This document shows, one piece after another, positions 1 to 9,423 of a DNA stretch of 64,000 bases (position 1 is the stretch's first letter; each line of letters opens with the position of its first letter). The DNA is from UBA5239 sp040391785 (GTDB lineage Bacteria > Verrucomicrobiota > Lentisphaeria > Victivallales > Victivallaceae). The stretch spans positions 1-64,000 of the forward strand of contig JBEBXH010000008.1 of NCBI GenBank assembly GCA_040391785.1. The letters are read 5' to 3'. The notes under the pieces are model-generated. The model was not told the origin of the DNA. It did no database searches and saw only the letters and a program-made list of their open reading frames with translations. Both the position numbers and the translations under genes were made by a program.

Positions 1-3000
1 GACCGCGCCGTGTTGCCGGTAATCGCCACAGTGGAATCCACGGTGAAACCGACTGTACTCCAGATCCCGCCGCCGTTGCCGCCGGTACTGCTGGCATTCG
101 CGGAATTGTTCACGTTCGTACCCGCGAAGTTGCCGCTGACCGTGCTGCCGGAGATCGTAAACGTTCCGTTGGCCGCCTTGTAAATCGCACCGCCGTTGCC
201 GCCCGCGATGTTGCCGGTAAAGTCGGTACCAGAAATCACCGCCGCATTACTCGCGTAAATCGCGCCACCGCTGAGAGCCGCGTGATTGTTGTGGAATTCC
301 GAATCCGTGACCATCAGGTTGTCGACCGAGTAAATCGCGCCGCCGTTGCTGTACATCGTCTGGTTGCCGTTGAAAACACCACGGGCGACACTCACCGTGC
401 TTGCTCCGTAGATTGCGCCGCCGGCCTGGTTGGCGTTATTCCAACTGAACTCGCTGTAAGTATAGGTCGAATTGGTATCGACCGTCAATGCGCCGCCCGC
501 GTAAATCGCGCCGCCGTCGTAGCTGGCCTCATTGAGAGAGAAGCTTGAAGAGTTCACATCAAGCGCACCCGTGCTGTAGATACCGCCGCCGGCGAGAGCA
601 GAATTTTTATGATCATAGGACCCGTCGCCGAAATTACAGCCGATAACGGTCAGGTTCGCCATACCAAATAACCCGCCGCCGCTCCCGGTGGCTTTATTGC
701 CGTAAAAATTCAGCCCGGAGATCATGGCTGCGTCCACCACGTAGACCCCGCCGCCGTTCTGGCTGGCGGTATTATTGGTGATATTGGAACCGAGAGCTCC
801 TCCGAACAGCATCGACCCGGTCGCCAAATAGACCCCGCCGCCGTTAGCCGCCCGGTTACTGCTGATCGTCGTATCCTGCAGCGCCAATTGTGCGCCGGTG
901 ATATAAATCCCGCCGCCGTTACCGTTGTTACCGCCATTCGCCTGGGCGGCATTGCCAGTGACGGTCATACTATAACCGATTGTCGTTGAAACTTTACTCC
1001 AGACGCCGCCGCCGTTGCCGCCAAGATGGCTGGTCACGGAACGGTCGGCCATAGTGACGCCCGCGATATTATTGGAAATCGTACCGGAACTCAATGTCAG
1101 TAAACCGCTTGCGCCATAGATACCGCCGCCATCCATGACAGCAGTATTCCTGGAAACCATCCCCCCATTCATGATGACTCCGCCGGTCTGCGCAAAAATC
1201 CCGCCACCGGCATACGCCCTGTTGTCCGTGATGCTGCCGCCGCTGATGGTAACCTGCGCGAGAGAATAAACCCCGCCGCCAAGACCGTTGGCTCCGCCAT
1301 CATTGGAGCGGAACGCGGCATTGTTCGTAATGCTCAGGCTGCTGCCGACCGTGAAAGCCGCTTTGGTATAAACGCCGCCGCCGTTGCCGCCGGTTTTGGT
1401 ACCTGTGGTGTGATCGGCAAAGCTTGATCCCGCGATATTGCCGGTGATCGAGCCGGAACTCAATACCAGCGAAGAGCCGATAAAGTAGATACCGCCGCCG
1501 TCATACTCGGCGTAGTTGCCGGAAATCGTGCCGCCGGTCATGCTGAGCGTACCGGTCGAGTAAATGCCGCCGCCTTCGCCAAAATAATAGGGGTTGCCTG
1601 CGGAGAGGTTCGTATTGCTCCGGGCATTATTGCCGCTGATCGTAACACTGCCGTTGATGGTCAACGTCCCCATGGAATAAATCCCGCCGCCGGAACCACC
1701 GGTCGCACTGGCCACTGTAGTGCTGGATGAACCGGCATAGTTGCCGGAAATCGTGCCGCTTATTATGCTGATCGACGAACCGGCTGCCGCGTAGATACCG
1801 CCGCCGTGCAGCGAAGCGGTATTACCGGAAATCGTGCCGCTGGTAATTTTCAGTGTGCCGGCGTTATAAATGGCGCCGCCCGAGGAACTGACCTTGAAAT
1901 TATTGAGGACCGTGCCGCTAATATTAACAGTACCTGCCGCGCCCACATAAATGGCGCCGCCGTTGACCGCATCATAGCTGGGCGAGGTCTGCGTTGAGGT
2001 AAGGATCGTGTTGTTATCGGTAGTGGTAGTCCCGGAGAACACATAGACGAAACCGCCGTTCCGGCCAGCTGTACTGCCCAGGATCGTCACTCCCGCCAGC
2101 GACAGATTAACCTTGGTGTAGATGGCGCCGCCATCCAGGGTCGCAGTGTTGTAGTTGAACGCCATTCCATTGGCAATGCTGACCGTGCCGTCCGCCGCAT
2201 AAAGCATGCCACCACCAGTGCCGTCCGCAGTCCCGGTCGAACGGTTATACTGGTAAGTACCGCCGTTGATCACCAGGTCCGCGATCGAGTAGAATACCCC
2301 GCCGTTAACCGCCTTGTTATAGCTGGTGGCCGATTCACCAAAGGTGCCGCCAGTGATGGTGAATGTGCCCTTGTTCTGATAAATAACGCCGCCATTGGTG
2401 GCCGTATTATTGGTATAAGTACCGCCGTTAATGGTCATGCTGCTGCCGTTATTGTAGATGGCGCCACCGTCGGCGGCCGTGTTATTGGTATAAGTGCCGC
2501 CGTTAATGATCGTGCCGGAACCGTTATTATAGATCGCGCCGCCTTTGCCGTCAGCATGATTGTTATCGAAGTTCCAGTTTGCCAATGTTACTCCGACGCC
2601 GGAGTACAAACCGCCGCCATTGACGGTCGCGGTATTGTAGGAAATATTGACCGTGGCCGTGCTGCTGCACGTGAAGCTCCCCAGGCCAAAGCCGCCGAAA
2701 TAAATCCCGCCGCCGGAATTGGTTGCACTGTTGGCCCACTCGGCCTTGCCACCAACGAGGATATTGGCGCCATCCTTAATCGTAAGCGGTGTGTTACCCA
2801 CGAAAAGTGCGCCTCCATTCATTGCCGATGAATTCATGGCGAAATGAATATCTCCCTTCAGAGTCAATCCGCTGCTCTCGAGCGTCATACTCGAAACAGC
2901 TCCGCCGCCAACAGAACTGACCAGTTTGCCTGTGGTGGAGTTTCTATAAAAATTAGTCCCGTCAATTGTCAATACCCCGTTATTGGCGATTGCACCGCCA

Positions 3001-6000
3001 CGCAGATATGCAGTGTTGCCACTGTCCTTCGTCTCAAGGCTGCCGAATTCCCCGCCAGTGATTGAAACTATCGAGCCGATATTTTCACGCGAGTTTCCAA
3101 GATCGTAATAGATACAAATAGCCCCGCCGTCCCGCTCCGATGTGTTGCGATAGAAATTGGTGTCGGTTATGGTCACTATATTTCTGACGCCAACGAAAAT
3201 AGCGCCGCCATACCCAAAGCTGGGGGATCCCATGAGAGCTGTGTTGCCGCTGCCGACATCCTTTTCGCTGCCGAACTCTCCGCCGGTGATATTGATCGTA
3301 TTCGCATAATCGTAGCTGTTATTTCCTACCATATAGATTGCACCACCATATGAAGAAGTAGACGTGTTGCGGTAGAAATTCGTATTGGTCAGAGTCAGCG
3401 TCACATGGGTGTAGTTCAGGGCGATTGCGCCGCCATTCGTAGCACTGTTGCCGCTATTCGCCGTTCCCGCCAGGCCGAAATTGGAATTGCTGATGGTGAT
3501 ATTGCCATCGCCTATAATGAGGATCGCGCCACCATTGTCGACAGCCGCGGTGTTGCCGGTGAAGTTGGTACGGTCGATGATCATATCCGCACTTCCCTGC
3601 CGGTAAATCCCGCCGCCGGCACCGCCGGTGAAATAGTTTCTACCGCTTGCACTATTGTTACTGATCACAGAACCAGTCACGGTCAATGCGCTGGATGTAT
3701 AAATCGCACCGCCGGTACCGCTGTAATTACCTACGGTTCCAGGGCTACCGTAGCCTATGGCCCGGTTGCCGCTGATCAGGGAATTAGTCACAGTCAATGC
3801 GCCGCCCGCATAGATTCCGCCGCCCTGACCATTGCTATCATTGGTAGCTGTGACCGTATTATCGCTGATTTTGGCATTACCCAATATATTCAACGTACCC
3901 GTAAAGCCAATACCACCGCCGGTGGCAGCATTGTTGTCGGACACGGTTGCGCCGTTGATAGTCAGCAAAACGCTAGAGTAAATACCGCCGCCGCCGCCAT
4001 TGTTGGGACTGTAGCCTTTGCTGTAGCCGAAACGCGCAGTATTGCCGCTGACCGTCATGCCGCTACCAAGCGTCAATGCCGCCGAAGTATAAATCCCGCC
4101 GCCGGCGCCGCCGCTGGAACTCACCTTACTGCTGTCGGTTGTATTCGTTCCGGCGTAGTTGCCGGAAATCGTGGCGGAATTCAGGGTCTGCGCTACCGCA
4201 CCCGTCGCGTAGATCCCACCGCCATCACATGAGGCGATATTGCCGGAAATAGTCGCATTGTTGCTGAGGACCAGTGCCGAGCTGGAAAGGAGGTTGACGT
4301 AGATGCCGCCGCCGTTATATGCCTTGTTACTGGAAACGGTGGTTCCATTGAGTGTCAGCTGTCCCGACACATCCATGTAAATCCCCCCGCCAAGTCCACT
4401 GGTGCTGCCGTTCGCGCTGCCCCTCTGTGCCGTGTTGTTGGAGATCGTTACGTCAGAACCGATGAAGGAAAAAGTCCTGCTGAAAATCCCGCCGCCATTA
4501 CCGCCGGTCGTGCTGGCTGCTTTGTCGCCCTGAGCGTTAATTACCGTACCGGCGTGGTTGTCTTTGATCGTACTGCTGAAGATGTAGAGCGATCCCATGG
4601 ACGAGTAAATCGCACCGCCGTCACCATCGGTGTAGTTGCCGGTAAATTCGCTGCCGGAAACCGACAGTCCACCGAACGAAAAAATCGCGCCGCCGTAGAA
4701 ACTTGCACTGTTACCGACGAATATCGAGTCGCTCACTACCGTAGCGGAGCGCCCGTAGATCGCGCCGCCGCCGGAACCATGATTGTAATAAAATTTACTG
4801 CTGTGCCCAGCGTCGTCTGCTTCGACGGTCAAGGTGAGTCCCACGTCCATCGCGCAGCCCGTGCCGATCGCGCCGCCCCAGCCGCCGCTGTTGCCGCTGT
4901 CTTTAATGGTTGCGTCGCCAAAAATCGCCCCCCGGACCGTGGCCGTGGCCGCCGTCGTTTCCGCATAAATCGCACCGGCCAGGCCGTCTGCCGAGTTGCG
5001 GTAAAATTCACTCTGATGGTCATACCCGTCCGAGTCAACCAGCAGTCCGTTCCACGCGGCAATCGCGCCGCCGCCCTGTCCGCCGGCGCCAGCGGTAACA
5101 CGGTTGCCGCTGCCGCTTTCCCTGACATCACCGAAAATCGCGCCGTACACCGTCACGCTGGAATCCCCATGGATCGCGCCGCCGCCATAGCTGGCGGTAT
5201 TACGGTAAAATTCGTTGCGCTTGCCCGATGCGTCTGTATTGACCGTCAACGCACCCTTCGCGTAAATCGCACCGCCGTAGTACCCCCCGTCATTACCGCT
5301 GGCGGCATCATCCACCTTGCCGAACCAGCTGCTGTAAACCGTGAGGTCGCCTGCGGCATAGATACCGCCACCCCACTGCTCCGCGCGGTTGCCGTAAAAT
5401 CCGAGATTGTTCACCGTGAGATCGCCTTCGGCATACAGGCCGCCGCCGAAATAGTTCGCATGATTATTCTGAAAGGTGCCGCCGGTGGTACTCATCGACG
5501 CGCCGAAAGCGACATAAACGCCGCCGCCGCGGTACGCCGTGTTGCCTTTGGCCACTGTTGCACCGCCGATCATGCTGCCGTTGAGCTTCAGCGTACCAGC
5601 GTCCATATAGATCCCGCCGCCATTACCGCCAATCGAATAAGAACCCTGGAAATCCATGATCGCCAGCGCGGTATTGCCCGCAATCGTGACATTGGCATCC
5701 ACGGCAAGGCTCACCGCGCTCCAGATCCCGCCGCCGCTGCCGCCGGTATCGCTGACATCCACGCCGTAATAATACATGACGGCCCCGGCGTAGTTGCCGG
5801 AAATCGTGGCGGAAGTCCAGTTCTGGGTTGTGCCGTACACCGCCGCGACGTAAATCCCGCCGCCGTCGTGCGACGCGATATTGTCGGAAATGGTGGCATT
5901 ATTGGTAAGCGCCAGCGTTGAACCGCTGTTGAAGAGGGGGCCGTCTTCGAGCGTGGCATAATGGTCGAGATAGATACCGCCGCCGTCATATGCGGTGTTG

Positions 6001-7952
6001 TCGCTGACTCTGCTGCCGTCCAGTTCAATCCTGGAATAACCGCCACCATAGATGCCGCCGCCGTTAGCTCCGGCAGAATTGTTGGAAATACTGCTGTTAC
6101 CCTGTACGAGCAGTGTCCTGGGAGCTCTTCCAGTCTCGTCGGCATTCACATAAATCGCACCGCCGTCTCTGCCCGCGCTATTGCCCGACAAATTGCTGTC
6201 GGTAAGCGTCAGTTTGCCGGAGTTCCAAATCGCGCCGCCGTCGACATCCGCCGTATTATCGCTGAATTCCGCATTGGTGAGGCTAAAGTTCGCAAAGCTG
6301 GCAATCGCACCACCATTGCTTCCGGCAGTGTTTCCGGTAAAATTGTACTGTACATTATTTCCCTCGGTAACTATCCCATTGACACCTATTTGAATCGCAC
6401 CGCCATCATCGGTCGCCTCATTTCCTATGAAATTCGCGAACCCATTGAAATTCATTGTGCCGGTATTATGGAAAATGGCTCCGCCGGTTATGGCTTTGTT
6501 ACCGCCAAATGAAACTCTGTTCAACGACAACGATAAGTTGGCATTAACCGCGTTATGAATGGCTCCGCCAGCCAAACCGGCGACGTTGTTGCCGAAATAC
6601 GCATTCGCAATGTTTAATGTTCCGGTATTGAAAATCGCACCACCATTGGCCGTCGACTCATTCCCGCCAATCATAGCCCCTTTAATGGTCAGCGTACCGA
6701 GGTTGCTGATCGCACCGCCGTCAACCGCCTTACCACCAGAAATCTCGGCATTGTTGAGCTCAACAATTGCATTGGTGTTGACAATCATAATCTGAGCCGT
6801 GCCGCCGCCATCAAATGTCGCATCATTAAATGTAATGGTCCCGGAATCAATCCGGAACATTGTCTTGGAGATATGCCCGCCATTAAACACGCCACCGTCG
6901 ATCGTTATCTCATAACCGTTACCAGCATTGATCGTTATCGTATTCGTGAAATTAATTTCACCTTCGACCGTGATATTCTGGTCGCCGGCATTTATGGCAT
7001 CAACAAGTCCCTGGTAGTCCCAGACGCTGTCCAGGCTTCTGCTGTAGCCTTCCACCGTGATCGATGTCGTGTTGACGTTGCCCAGTGTGTATTCCAGTAT
7101 CCAGTTGCCGTTCAACCCGGTACGGTCCGTGCTGGCCGCCACGTCGGCGCCGGAGGCATCCGCCACCATGGAGAGGAAATCCTGCCCGGCTTCGTTTTCC
7201 GCCAGGTTGCAGCCATAAAACAGAATATCACCGTCAGCGGTCAGGTGTTCGCCGATCGCCGCCCACTCGGCCGCATCGAAATTCGAAGCGTCGAAACGTT
7301 CCCCGGCCAGCGTGATATAGCCCGTGTTGCCGTGGCTGACCACGTGGATCGCGCTGTATTCCTGCCCGGAAGCATTGAGGTAATCATTGATCTGCTCCAT
7401 GGCGTCGCGGCCGTTTTCCAGAATCAGTACTTCCTGATTCGCGCCGAGGGAACTGATGATCTGGTCTACATCCTTGACCGAGGAATTGATCACGACCAGT
7501 TCGGGGGCCGCGTCCACAGTGACATTGACGTCGGCATCCACGCCGTCCACCCGGAGGTCATCCTGCTGGGTTTCGGCAAAAACATCGTGAATGGCATCGC
7601 CGACGGCGTCCGCGCCGAAGTCGTTAAGTAATCCATTCACCGCGTCCGCGAATACGTCCGAGCCCGCGCCCGCGAAGCCGATTTCACCTTCGACCAGCGC
7701 CTGAATCTGCGCATCGATATCGCCGACTTTGTCGGGCTGGGCAACTTCCGGAGCTGCGGCAGCCGCAGCCAGGCTTTCCGGCGGAGCGTTTTTGATTGCG
7801 TTTTTGGCATCCTGAGCCTGCTGGTCGGCCTGGTTCATATTGGCATTCGGATCATTCTCCTGAGCCTCTACGATTTCGGCGGCGGCGGCTGCTTCGAACA
7901 ATACACGGTCTTCCAGCTTAAAAAATTCCATCATGCTCTTATTCTTTTTCAT
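1..7952 (-). CDS. Giant LEPR-type / DUF4347 / beta-helix repeat surface protein (5' part, runs off left edge)
   Basis: The frame from the ATG at 7952 reads without a stop to base 1, so about 2650 residues are visible and the C-terminus is missing. Residues 9-22 form a LEPR-like leader (KLEDRVLFEAA), a sorting-type N-terminus seen on giant exported proteins. Ala/Gln-rich sequence follows. Residues about 150-310 match the DUF4347 pattern (ELVVINSSV, LILENGRDAMEQI, HVVSHGNTGYI, FYGCNLA). From about residue 320 to the edge there are only beta-helix-type units with the recurring motifs GNTA and GGAIY/GGGIY, as in chlamydial Pmp-like and pectate-lyase-fold adhesins. It probably acts at the cell surface as an adhesin or matrix protein. 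An SD-like AAGGG lies upstream; the ATG at 7934 is an alternative start. Family calls are from reading motifs and no substrate is known. Other open frames within this stretch are shadows. Confidence 0.88.
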   Translation of the reverse strand, partial: MKKNKSMMEFFKLEDRVLFEAAAAAEIVEAQENDPNANMNQADQQAQDAKNAIKNAPPESLAAAAAAPEVAQPDKVGDIDAQIQALVEGEIGFAGAGSDVFADAVNGLLNDFGADAVGDAIHDVFAETQQDDLRVDGVDADVNVTVDAAPELVVINSSVKDVDQIISSLGANQEVLILENGRDAMEQINDYLNASGQEYSAIHVVSHGNTGYITLAGERFDASNFDAAEWAAIGEHLTADGDILFYGCNLAENEAGQDFLSMVADASGADVAASTDRTGLNGNWILEYTLGNVNTTSITVEGYSRSLDSVWDYQGLVDAINAGDQNITVEGEINFTNTITINAGNGYEITIDGGVFNGGHISKTMFRIDSGTITFNDATFDGGGTAQIMIVNTNAIVELNNAEISGGKAVDGGAISNLGTLTIKGAMIGGNESTANGGAIFNTGTLNIANAYFGNNVAGLAGGAIHNAVNANLSLSLNRVSFGGNKAITGGAIFHNTGTMNFNGFANFIGNEATDDGGAIQIGVNGIVTEGNNVQYNFTGNTAGSNGGAIASFANFSLTNAEFSDNTADVDGGAIWNSGKLTLTDSNLSGNSAGRDGGAIYVNADETGRAPRTLLVQGNSSISNNSAGANGGGIYGGGYSRIELDGSRVSDNTAYDGGGIYLDHYATLEDGPLFNSGSTLALTNNATISDNIASHDGGGIYVAAVYGTTQNWTSATISGNYAGAVMYYYGVDVSDTGGSGGGIWSAVSLAVDANVTIAGNTALAIMDFQGSYSIGGNGGGIYMDAGTLKLNGSMIGGATVAKGNTAYRGGGVYVAFGASMSTTGGTFQNNHANYFGGGLYAEGDLTVNNLGFYGNRAEQWGGGIYAAGDLTVYSSWFGKVDDAASGNDGGYYGGAIYAKGALTVNTDASGKRNEFYRNTASYGGGAIHGDSSVTVYGAIFGDVRESGSGNRVTAGAGGQGGGAIAAWNGLLVDSDGYDHQSEFYRNSADGLAGAIYAETTAATATVRGAIFGDATIKDSGNSGGWGGAIGTGCAMDVGLTLTVEADDAGHSSKFYYNHGSGGGAIYGRSATVVSDSIFVGNSASFYGGAIFSFGGLSVSGSEFTGNYTDGDGGAIYSSMGSLYIFSSTIKDNHAGTVINAQGDKAASTTGGNGGGIFSRTFSFIGSDVTISNNTAQRGSANGSTSGLGGGIYMDVSGQLTLNGTTVSSNKAYNGGGIYVNLLSSSALVLSNNATISGNIASCDGGGIYATGAVAQTLNSATISGNYAGTNTTDSSKVSSSGGAGGGIYTSAALTLGSGMTVSGNTARFGYSKGYSPNNGGGGGIYSSVLLTINGATVSDNNAATGGGIGFTGTLNILGNAKISDNTVTATNDSNGQGGGIYAGGALTVTNSLISGNRAIGYGSPGTVGNYSGTGGAIYTSSALTVTGSVISNNSASGRNYFTGGAGGGIYRQGSADMIIDRTNFTGNTAAVDNGGAILIIGDGNITISNSNFGLAGTANSGNSATNGGAIALNYTHVTLTLTNTNFYRNTSTSSYGGAIYMVGNNSYDYANTINITGGEFGSEKDVGSGNTALMGSPSFGYGGAIFVGVRNIVTITDTNFYRNTSERDGGAICIYYDLGNSRENIGSIVSITGGEFGSLETKDSGNTAYLRGGAIANNGVLTIDGTNFYRNSTTGKLVSSVGGGAVSSMTLESSGLTLKGDIHFAMNSSAMNGGALFVGNTPLTIKDGANILVGGKAEWANSATNSGGGIYFGGFGLGSFTCSSTATVNISYNTATVNGGGLYSGVGVTLANWNFDNNHADGKGGAIYNNGSGTIINGGTYTNNTAADGGAIYNNGSSMTINGGTYTNNTATNGGVIYQNKGTFTITGGTFGESATSYNKAVNGGVFYSIADLVINGGTYQYNRSTGTADGTGGGMLYAADGTVSIANGMAFNYNTATLDGGAIYTKVNLSLAGVTILGSTAGRNGGFVYVFSGTTTTDNNTILTSTQTSPSYDAVNGGAIYVGAAGTVNISGTVLNNFKVSSSGGAIYNAGTLKITSGTISGNTASLHGGGIYAAAGSSISIISGTISGNYAGSSSTTVASATGGSGGGIYSMGTLTINGSVTISGNNARSNTNLSAGNPYYFGEGGGIYSTGTLSMTGGTISGNYAEYDGGGIYFIGSSLVLSSGSITGNIAGSSFADHTTGTKTGGNGGGVYTKAAFTVGSSLSITNNAAFRSNDGGANGLGGGVYSLAQVTISGGSITDNRAYAGGGIFAQTGGVIMNGGMVSRNTAVMDGGGIYGASGLLTLSSGTISNNIAGVTMADRSVTSHLGGNGGGVWSKVSTTIGYSMTVTGNAAQANGGNNGNGGGIYITGAQLALQDTTISSNRAANGGGVYLATGSMLFGGALGSNITNNTASQNGGGVYVVDAAMISGLNFYGNKATGSGGGLFGMANLTVIGCNFGDGSYDHKNSALAGGGIYSTGALDVNSSSFSLNEASYDGGAIYAGGALTVDTNSTYTYSEFSWNNANQAGGAIYGASTVSVARGVFNGNQTMYSNGGAIYSVDNLMVTDSEFHNNHAALSGGAIYASNAAVISGTDFTGNIAGGNGGAIYKAANGTFTISGSTVSGNFAGTNVNNSANASSTGGNGGGIWSTVGFTVDSTVAITGNTAR

Positions 7953-8036
7953 ACTTACCCTTACCTATCCTTTTAAATCTGTTTTACGCAATGCTCTTTG
8001 AGCTCGTTTTTGCGCCTTATCACTATATTATTTTTT

Positions 8037-8118
8037 ATCCTGAATATTAAAAAACGATAAGTTCATTTTCATCACTTATCATTGGCATTTTTAAAAGTTT
8101 ACATTGATCCTGAATATT
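8037..8118. repeat. Direct repeat pair ATCCTGAATATT, 70 bp apart
   Basis: ATCCTGAATATT occurs exactly at 8037-8048 and 8107-8118. The start-to-start distance of 70 bp is close to seven helical turns. The inverted repeat at 8056-8080 lies between the copies. They sit 85-166 bp upstream of the giant gene's start, so they could be regulator sites; that role is inference. Confidence 0.6.
8056..8080. repeat. Inverted repeat GATAAGT / ACTTATC
   Basis: GATAAGT (8056-8062) and ACTTATC (8074-8080) are perfect 7-bp arms around an 11-base spacer. No T-run follows on either strand, so it looks more like an operator than a terminator. It lies about 105-130 bp upstream of the giant gene's ATG. Confidence 0.45.
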
Positions 8119-8445
8119 GATTTTTATTTTCAACACTATAATTATATCATAAGTTCTATACTTTTCAAGTCTTTTTTAACTTTTTCACAAAATTATTTCC
8201 AAATTTCAATTACTTCGGATACCCCGAATGCAATATAAATAAAAAATTTATAACTACTTAATTTTAAAGATATTAAATGATAAAAACCCCATTGCGAGAA
8301 TTCATATAATTTTATCTTTATACCTCATTCCCATTCCGGAATCTCGCTCAATTGTATACTTATTACATATGGATTTTTAATGCAGAAAAACAACATTACA
8401 AATGAGTAATTTTTCAAGGAAAACTTACTTTTGATCATGAAGTCT

Positions 8446-8501
8446 AGAAAGTTTATTTTTCCTATCAAAACAATATACTTAAGAAAGTTTATTTTTCTAT
8501 C
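8446..8501. repeat. Imperfect direct repeat of about 20 bp, 36 bp apart
   Basis: A 21-base sequence at 8446-8466 (beginning AGAAAGTTTATTTTT) recurs at 8482-8501 with one C deleted. The copies are 36 bp apart and lie about 100-155 bp upstream of the esterase promoter. Function unknown. Confidence 0.5.
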
Positions 8502-8600
8502 GGCTCAGGTTTCCGGACAGATCAAGGAACCCTGATCGCCCACAGGACGAAACTTATCTCAGGGAACGCACACTTCCTCGCAATTTTTGCCTTGTCTGTT

Positions 8601-8629
8601 TTGAAAAACCAAACGATGCACAGTATAAT
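8601..8629 (+). promoter_or_regulatory. Sigma-70-type promoter of the esterase gene
   Basis: TTGAAA (8601-8606) and a perfect TATAAT (8624-8629) are separated by exactly 17 bp. The predicted start near 8636 leaves a leader of about 30 bases with an AAGGA ribosome site 9 bases before the ATG at 8668. Confidence 0.8.
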
Positions 8630-8667
8630 ACACCGGATCAGAAATGCATTGAGAAAGGAAAAACGAT

Positions 8668-9423
8668 ATGTCGGAGATCTCGATTCACAATTCGCTCTCG
8701 GAACTCGCTGTGACTCCGGAGTCCATGACCGCCGCGGGGTTGCTGGAATTCACTTACACCGCCGGCGGCGGCGACACGCTTCCCTACCGGCAGCTGGCCG
8801 TCAACATGGACAAACCGGGGCCGCCGGCACTGGCGGTCTTTTTGCATGGCGCGGGTTCGGTCGGGAATGACAACTTCCTGCAGATCCGAATTCCCGGACC
8901 GCCTTTTCTGCGGTTCCTGAAACAAAGCGGCATCAAGGCCGTCGTCCTGTTTCCCCAGTGCCGTCAGGAGCACCGCTGGGTGGAAGTCGACTGGAACCAG
9001 ACGGCACACGACATGCCGCAGCAGCCCTCGCGCCACATGGCTATGGCGCTGGAACTGCTCGAATCAAAGATCGCCGAATTCCAGCCGGACCGGGTTTTGG
9101 CGGCCGGTGTTTCGATGGGCGGATTCGGGGTATGGGATATGGTTTCGCGCCGTCCGGAACTGTTTTCCGGCATCCTGTCGGTCTGCGGCGGCGCGGACGA
9201 GAAACAGGCCGCGCCGCTGAAGCACCTGACCGTTTACGCCATCCACGGCGACGCCGACAACGCGATCCCGGTGTGCCGTTCGCGCAACATCGTTTCAGCG
9301 CTGGAAAACGCCGGTTGCCGGAAAATCCTCTACCGCGAAATGCCCGGTTTCGGGCACAATGTCTGGGACACGGTCTTTGCCGACGACCAGGCATTTTCCT
9401 GGCTGTTTACCGGATGCCAATGA
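8668..9423 (+). CDS. Alpha/beta-hydrolase, feruloyl-esterase/PHB-depolymerase-like
   Basis: This 251-residue protein has the complete Ser-Asp-His layout of the alpha/beta-hydrolase fold: the oxyanion-side HG at residues 60-61, the nucleophile elbow GVSMG with Ser149, an acidic residue in GDADN (Asp195 or Asp197) and His230 in GFGHN. Size and order of motifs match single-domain esterases of the LpqC/feruloyl esterase/phospholipase-carboxylesterase group, which remove ester groups from plant polysaccharides or small esters. No signal peptide is visible, so it is probably cytoplasmic. It has its own promoter and an AAGGA site. It converges on the large glycosidase-like gene; the two coding regions overlap tail to tail by 17 bp (9407-9423). 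A role in removing side groups from imported oligosaccharides is inferred from the neighbours. Confidence 0.85.
   Translation: MSEISIHNSLSELAVTPESMTAAGLLEFTYTAGGGDTLPYRQLAVNMDKPGPPALAVFLHGAGSVGNDNFLQIRIPGPPFLRFLKQSGIKAVVLFPQCRQEHRWVEVDWNQTAHDMPQQPSRHMAMALELLESKIAEFQPDRVLAAGVSMGGFGVWDMVSRRPELFSGILSVCGGADEKQAAPLKHLTVYAIHGDADNAIPVCRSRNIVSALENAGCRKILYREMPGFGHNVWDTVFADDQAFSWLFTGCQ

Larger units (their letters stand above)
7953..8667. other. A+T-rich intergenic regulatory region between divergent genes
   Basis: These 715 bases separate the giant surface-protein gene (-) from the esterase gene (+). The stretch is far richer in A+T than the neighbouring genes and has no convincing coding frame. It holds a 7-bp inverted repeat (8056-8080), two spaced direct repeats (8037/8107 and 8446/8482) and, at the right end, a consensus sigma-70 promoter for the esterase. 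No consensus promoter was found for the giant gene, although the upstream sequence is A+T-rich enough for several -10-like boxes. Confidence 0.7.

Noticed and set aside
4554..5921. Long plus-strand open frames inside the giant gene
   Set aside because: They are antisense shadows of the minus frame that carries the regular GGAIY/GGGIY repeats; their translations are irregular and lack starts with ribosome sites.
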